Part shown: positions 5,904-7,619 of the stretch, piece after piece
Position numbering within the stretch: position 1 is the first letter of the stretch
Layout of the letters: every line of letters begins with the position of its first letter
NCBI GenBank assembly: GCA_031284665.1
Contig: JAITXR010000181.1
Location: 1-7,619 of the forward strand
DNA length: 7,619 bases
Origin: Paludibacter sp.
GTDB lineage: Bacteria; Bacteroidota; Bacteroidia; Bacteroidales; Paludibacteraceae
Reading direction: 5' to 3'
Position numbers and translations under genes: made by a program
The notes under the pieces: generated by a model
Database searches by the model: none
Told to the model about the DNA's origin: nothing
What the model saw: only the letters and a program-made list of their open reading frames with translations

Positions 5904-7592
5904 TCAATAACAATTTTTCGTGGGTTTCAAACACCAATGATGGAAAACGCAATTTTTACGAATTACATTTTTGCCTTCAAAACGTATTTTCACTTCTACC
6001 GGAGTATCGCCGCCTATTGTTATCACACCTACTTTACCTCCATCGCGGTCGTAATTGCCTTTTTTAGAATCGGTAGCCTTGTTGGTATCATAAAATTCGG
6101 GATATCCCTGTCCGCCACGGTCGTAGTGAAATGTAGTACTGCTTCGGTCAATCGCTGTAGGCATCTTAACATCATTGACATATATATCCAAATCGCCTGC
6201 ATCGCCGGTTTTTATCTGCGTAAACCCGAGACAAACATCATACTCGCCGGGAGGAATAAGATATGGACTTACGTTATACGAGCCATCGCCTTTGTCAATA
6301 CAATGCAACGGTGTAAAGTTGAGTGTATAACTGAGCGTATCTCCTGTTAATTTTCGGGCAGCATCGTTGGTTAAATTAAAATAAACCACTCTGTTTTCAA
6401 TCATCGGGAAACCACCTGCGGGCCATCCCGACCACGCCGTAACTTCGGTTTTGGTTTCTTTATAAGTTAAATTGTCGCTTTCAAAAAAATAGGCTTTTTG
6501 CTCTTCGGTCAAAAATTCGTACCATTTCATAAAATCTTTTATGCGGAAAATCAACACATTGGTTGGTATTTTCAAATAATTAACATAATATGCCACACCA
6601 TTACTCATCGAAATAGGATGGTCTAAATCTACCTGTTGCACTGTTGTACGCCATTGTTTGCTAAATACCGAAGTAAGGTCTTTAGGGGTTTCGGGAGTGC
6701 CTGCAAAATCGGCTTTTACATATCTTTTGTTGAAAAATGCGGCTTGGAAAATCCAGTCTTCGAGTATAGAATCTTGGCGGGTATATCCCCAGTCGCTAAG
6801 GCTTTTTTTAGCAGCAGTCAAGGCTTGCGTTATCACATCGTTCGAAGGAATAAGCAATGTAGCAGTAAGCGATTCGGACAAAAGGTCGAAACTTTTTGCA
6901 GCAAAATACGGATAAGAATCAATAAAAATAGAATCGTACACCGAATTTCCGGCTTTGTCCACACCTGTTTTTATACTTGCATTTTTGTCGAACACACGCG
7001 TCGCCTTTGCCTTAATCATTTCGCGGAAAATAGAATAATCGTCGCCCAAATTTTTAATAGTTTCTATCAACGATTGTGGCGTGTCGATATACTTTTCGAT
7101 TTGATATACATATCCGGCTTGTATTTTGGTGATTTTTTTCACTTTAATTCCTCCAAAATAAATAACACTGCCATTTTCGCTTTCTTCTTTGGTAATGGTA
7201 ATATATTTGCCGTTCAGCATCAATATGCGTTGCCCGTTGTAAAGGTTAGCGGGCGAAAGTGCTACATTGGCAATATGCGATTTGGCAATATAAGTTTTAT
7301 AATCGCCGATGCCCGGAGTTTCAATTTCGTTGCCCACAACCAAAATAGTGTGTAACAACTGGCTTTCGTCGAGCATTTGGGATATTCCTGTTTCATTAAA
7401 CAAGGCATTCATTTGGCTCAAATCTGTTTCGGATGAGATAAAGGCAGTCGCCGTTTTATCTACAATGGCGATGGTTTCGTTTTCACCTACCTGCTGACTT
7501 GCGTTGTAATGGTCGTTCCATTGGTCGGTGCAGCCGGTCAAACAACACAACAAAGTGATTGTTGTAACTAATAAGAAATTTGTTGTTTTCAT
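5904..7592 (-). CDS. FAS1 (fasciclin)-domain lipoprotein upstream of a SusC/SusD pair
   Basis: Predicted outer-membrane, probably surface-exposed lipoprotein of 562 residues. The N-terminus is a hydrophobic signal peptide ending in the lipobox LTGC, with Cys21 as the lipidated residue, followed by TDQWNDHY. Residues about 42-170 look like a divergent FAS1 module: SHIANVALSPANLYNGQ at 105-121, then NGKYITI at 127-133 and YVYQIEKYIDTP at 161-172, which matches the family's closing strand. A second FAS1-like module spans about 173-345, with TLLIPSNDVITQAL (245-258) in place of the usual TxFAPTxxAF and NGVAYYVNYLKIP (331-343) at its end. Residues about 400-562 form a beta-rich region (PPGEYDVCLGF, GDLDIYVNDVKM) that holds all five non-lipid cysteines (431, 454, 548, 554, 561); it may correspond to a Bacteroidetes-specific DUF, possibly DUF5108 from memory. 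FAS1 modules are known for adhesion. The position before SusC suggests a surface binding accessory, which is inference. The ATG at 7590-7592 is directly followed by the signal peptide. Only 27 bp upstream are present and no promoter is visible in them. Confidence 0.85.
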   Translation of the reverse strand: MKTTNFLLVTTITLLCCLTGCTDQWNDHYNASQQVGENETIAIVDKTATAFISSETDLSQMNALFNETGISQMLDESQLLHTILVVGNEIETPGIGDYKTYIAKSHIANVALSPANLYNGQRILMLNGKYITITKEESENGSVIYFGGIKVKKITKIQAGYVYQIEKYIDTPQSLIETIKNLGDDYSIFREMIKAKATRVFDKNASIKTGVDKAGNSVYDSIFIDSYPYFAAKSFDLLSESLTATLLIPSNDVITQALTAAKKSLSDWGYTRQDSILEDWIFQAAFFNKRYVKADFAGTPETPKDLTSVFSKQWRTTVQQVDLDHPISMSNGVAYYVNYLKIPTNVLIFRIKDFMKWYEFLTEEQKAYFFESDNLTYKETKTEVTAWSGWPAGGFPMIENRVVYFNLTNDAARKLTGDTLSYTLNFTPLHCIDKGDGSYNVSPYLIPPGEYDVCLGFTQIKTGDAGDLDIYVNDVKMPTAIDRSSTTFHYDRGGQGYPEFYDTNKATDSKKGNYDRDGGKVGVITIGGDTPVEVKIRFEGKNVIRKNCVFHHWCLKPTKNCY

Positions 7593-7619
7593 TGGTTTAT
7601 ATTTTAAATTGGTTTGTTT

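Noticed and set aside
5401..7355. Several plus-strand open frames (for example 5401-5838, 5805-6350, 6636-7355)
   Set aside because: They lie antisense to the SusC and FAS1 genes, have no recognisable domains, and read as out-of-frame shadows of well-supported genes.

Overview
The window reads as a piece of a Bacteroidetes chromosome, most likely Bacteroidia-like. The grounds are a SusC/SusD pair, lipoprotein signal peptides with Cys-Thr-Asp at the mature end, start codons preceded by A/T-rich leaders without a Shine-Dalgarno sequence, and a repeat-filled, AT-rich intergenic region of the kind common in that phylum. All convincing genes lie on the minus strand, so transcription runs from high to low coordinates.

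Layout in transcription order: (1) 7592-5904, a 562-residue lipoprotein with two divergent fasciclin (FAS1) modules and a C-terminal cysteine-containing beta-rich region; (2) a 97-bp spacer with a 33-nt hairpin and a short repeat; (3) 5804-2670, a 1044-residue SusC/RagA-type TonB-linked outer-membrane transporter; (4) a 150-bp spacer with a second copy of the short repeat; (5) 2519-882, a 545-residue SusD/RagB-type substrate-binding lipoprotein; (6) 881-39, 843 bp without a supported gene, packed with inverted, palindromic and tandem repeats; (7) 38-1, the first 12 codons of a further exported protein that runs off the left edge.

Functional reading: SusC and SusD form the usual pedal-bin importer, a TonB-driven barrel with a surface lipoprotein lid. 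The FAS1 lipoprotein encoded just upstream is probably a surface accessory that binds substrate or attaches the cell to a surface or neighbour. No glycoside hydrolase, protease, sulfatase, ECF sigma/anti-sigma pair or hybrid two-component regulator lies in the window, and the SusC homologue lacks an N-terminal STN signalling domain, so neither substrate nor regulator can be deduced here.

No radically new system is evident in the coding part. The most interesting structure is in the 843-bp gap: a near mirror-symmetric array of four mini-hairpins around a 13-nt inverted repeat (175-322), plus dispersed palindromes with compensatory stem changes. Next come the intercistronic hairpin, which pairs fully only as minus-strand RNA, and the 25-nt element that follows two consecutive stop codons.
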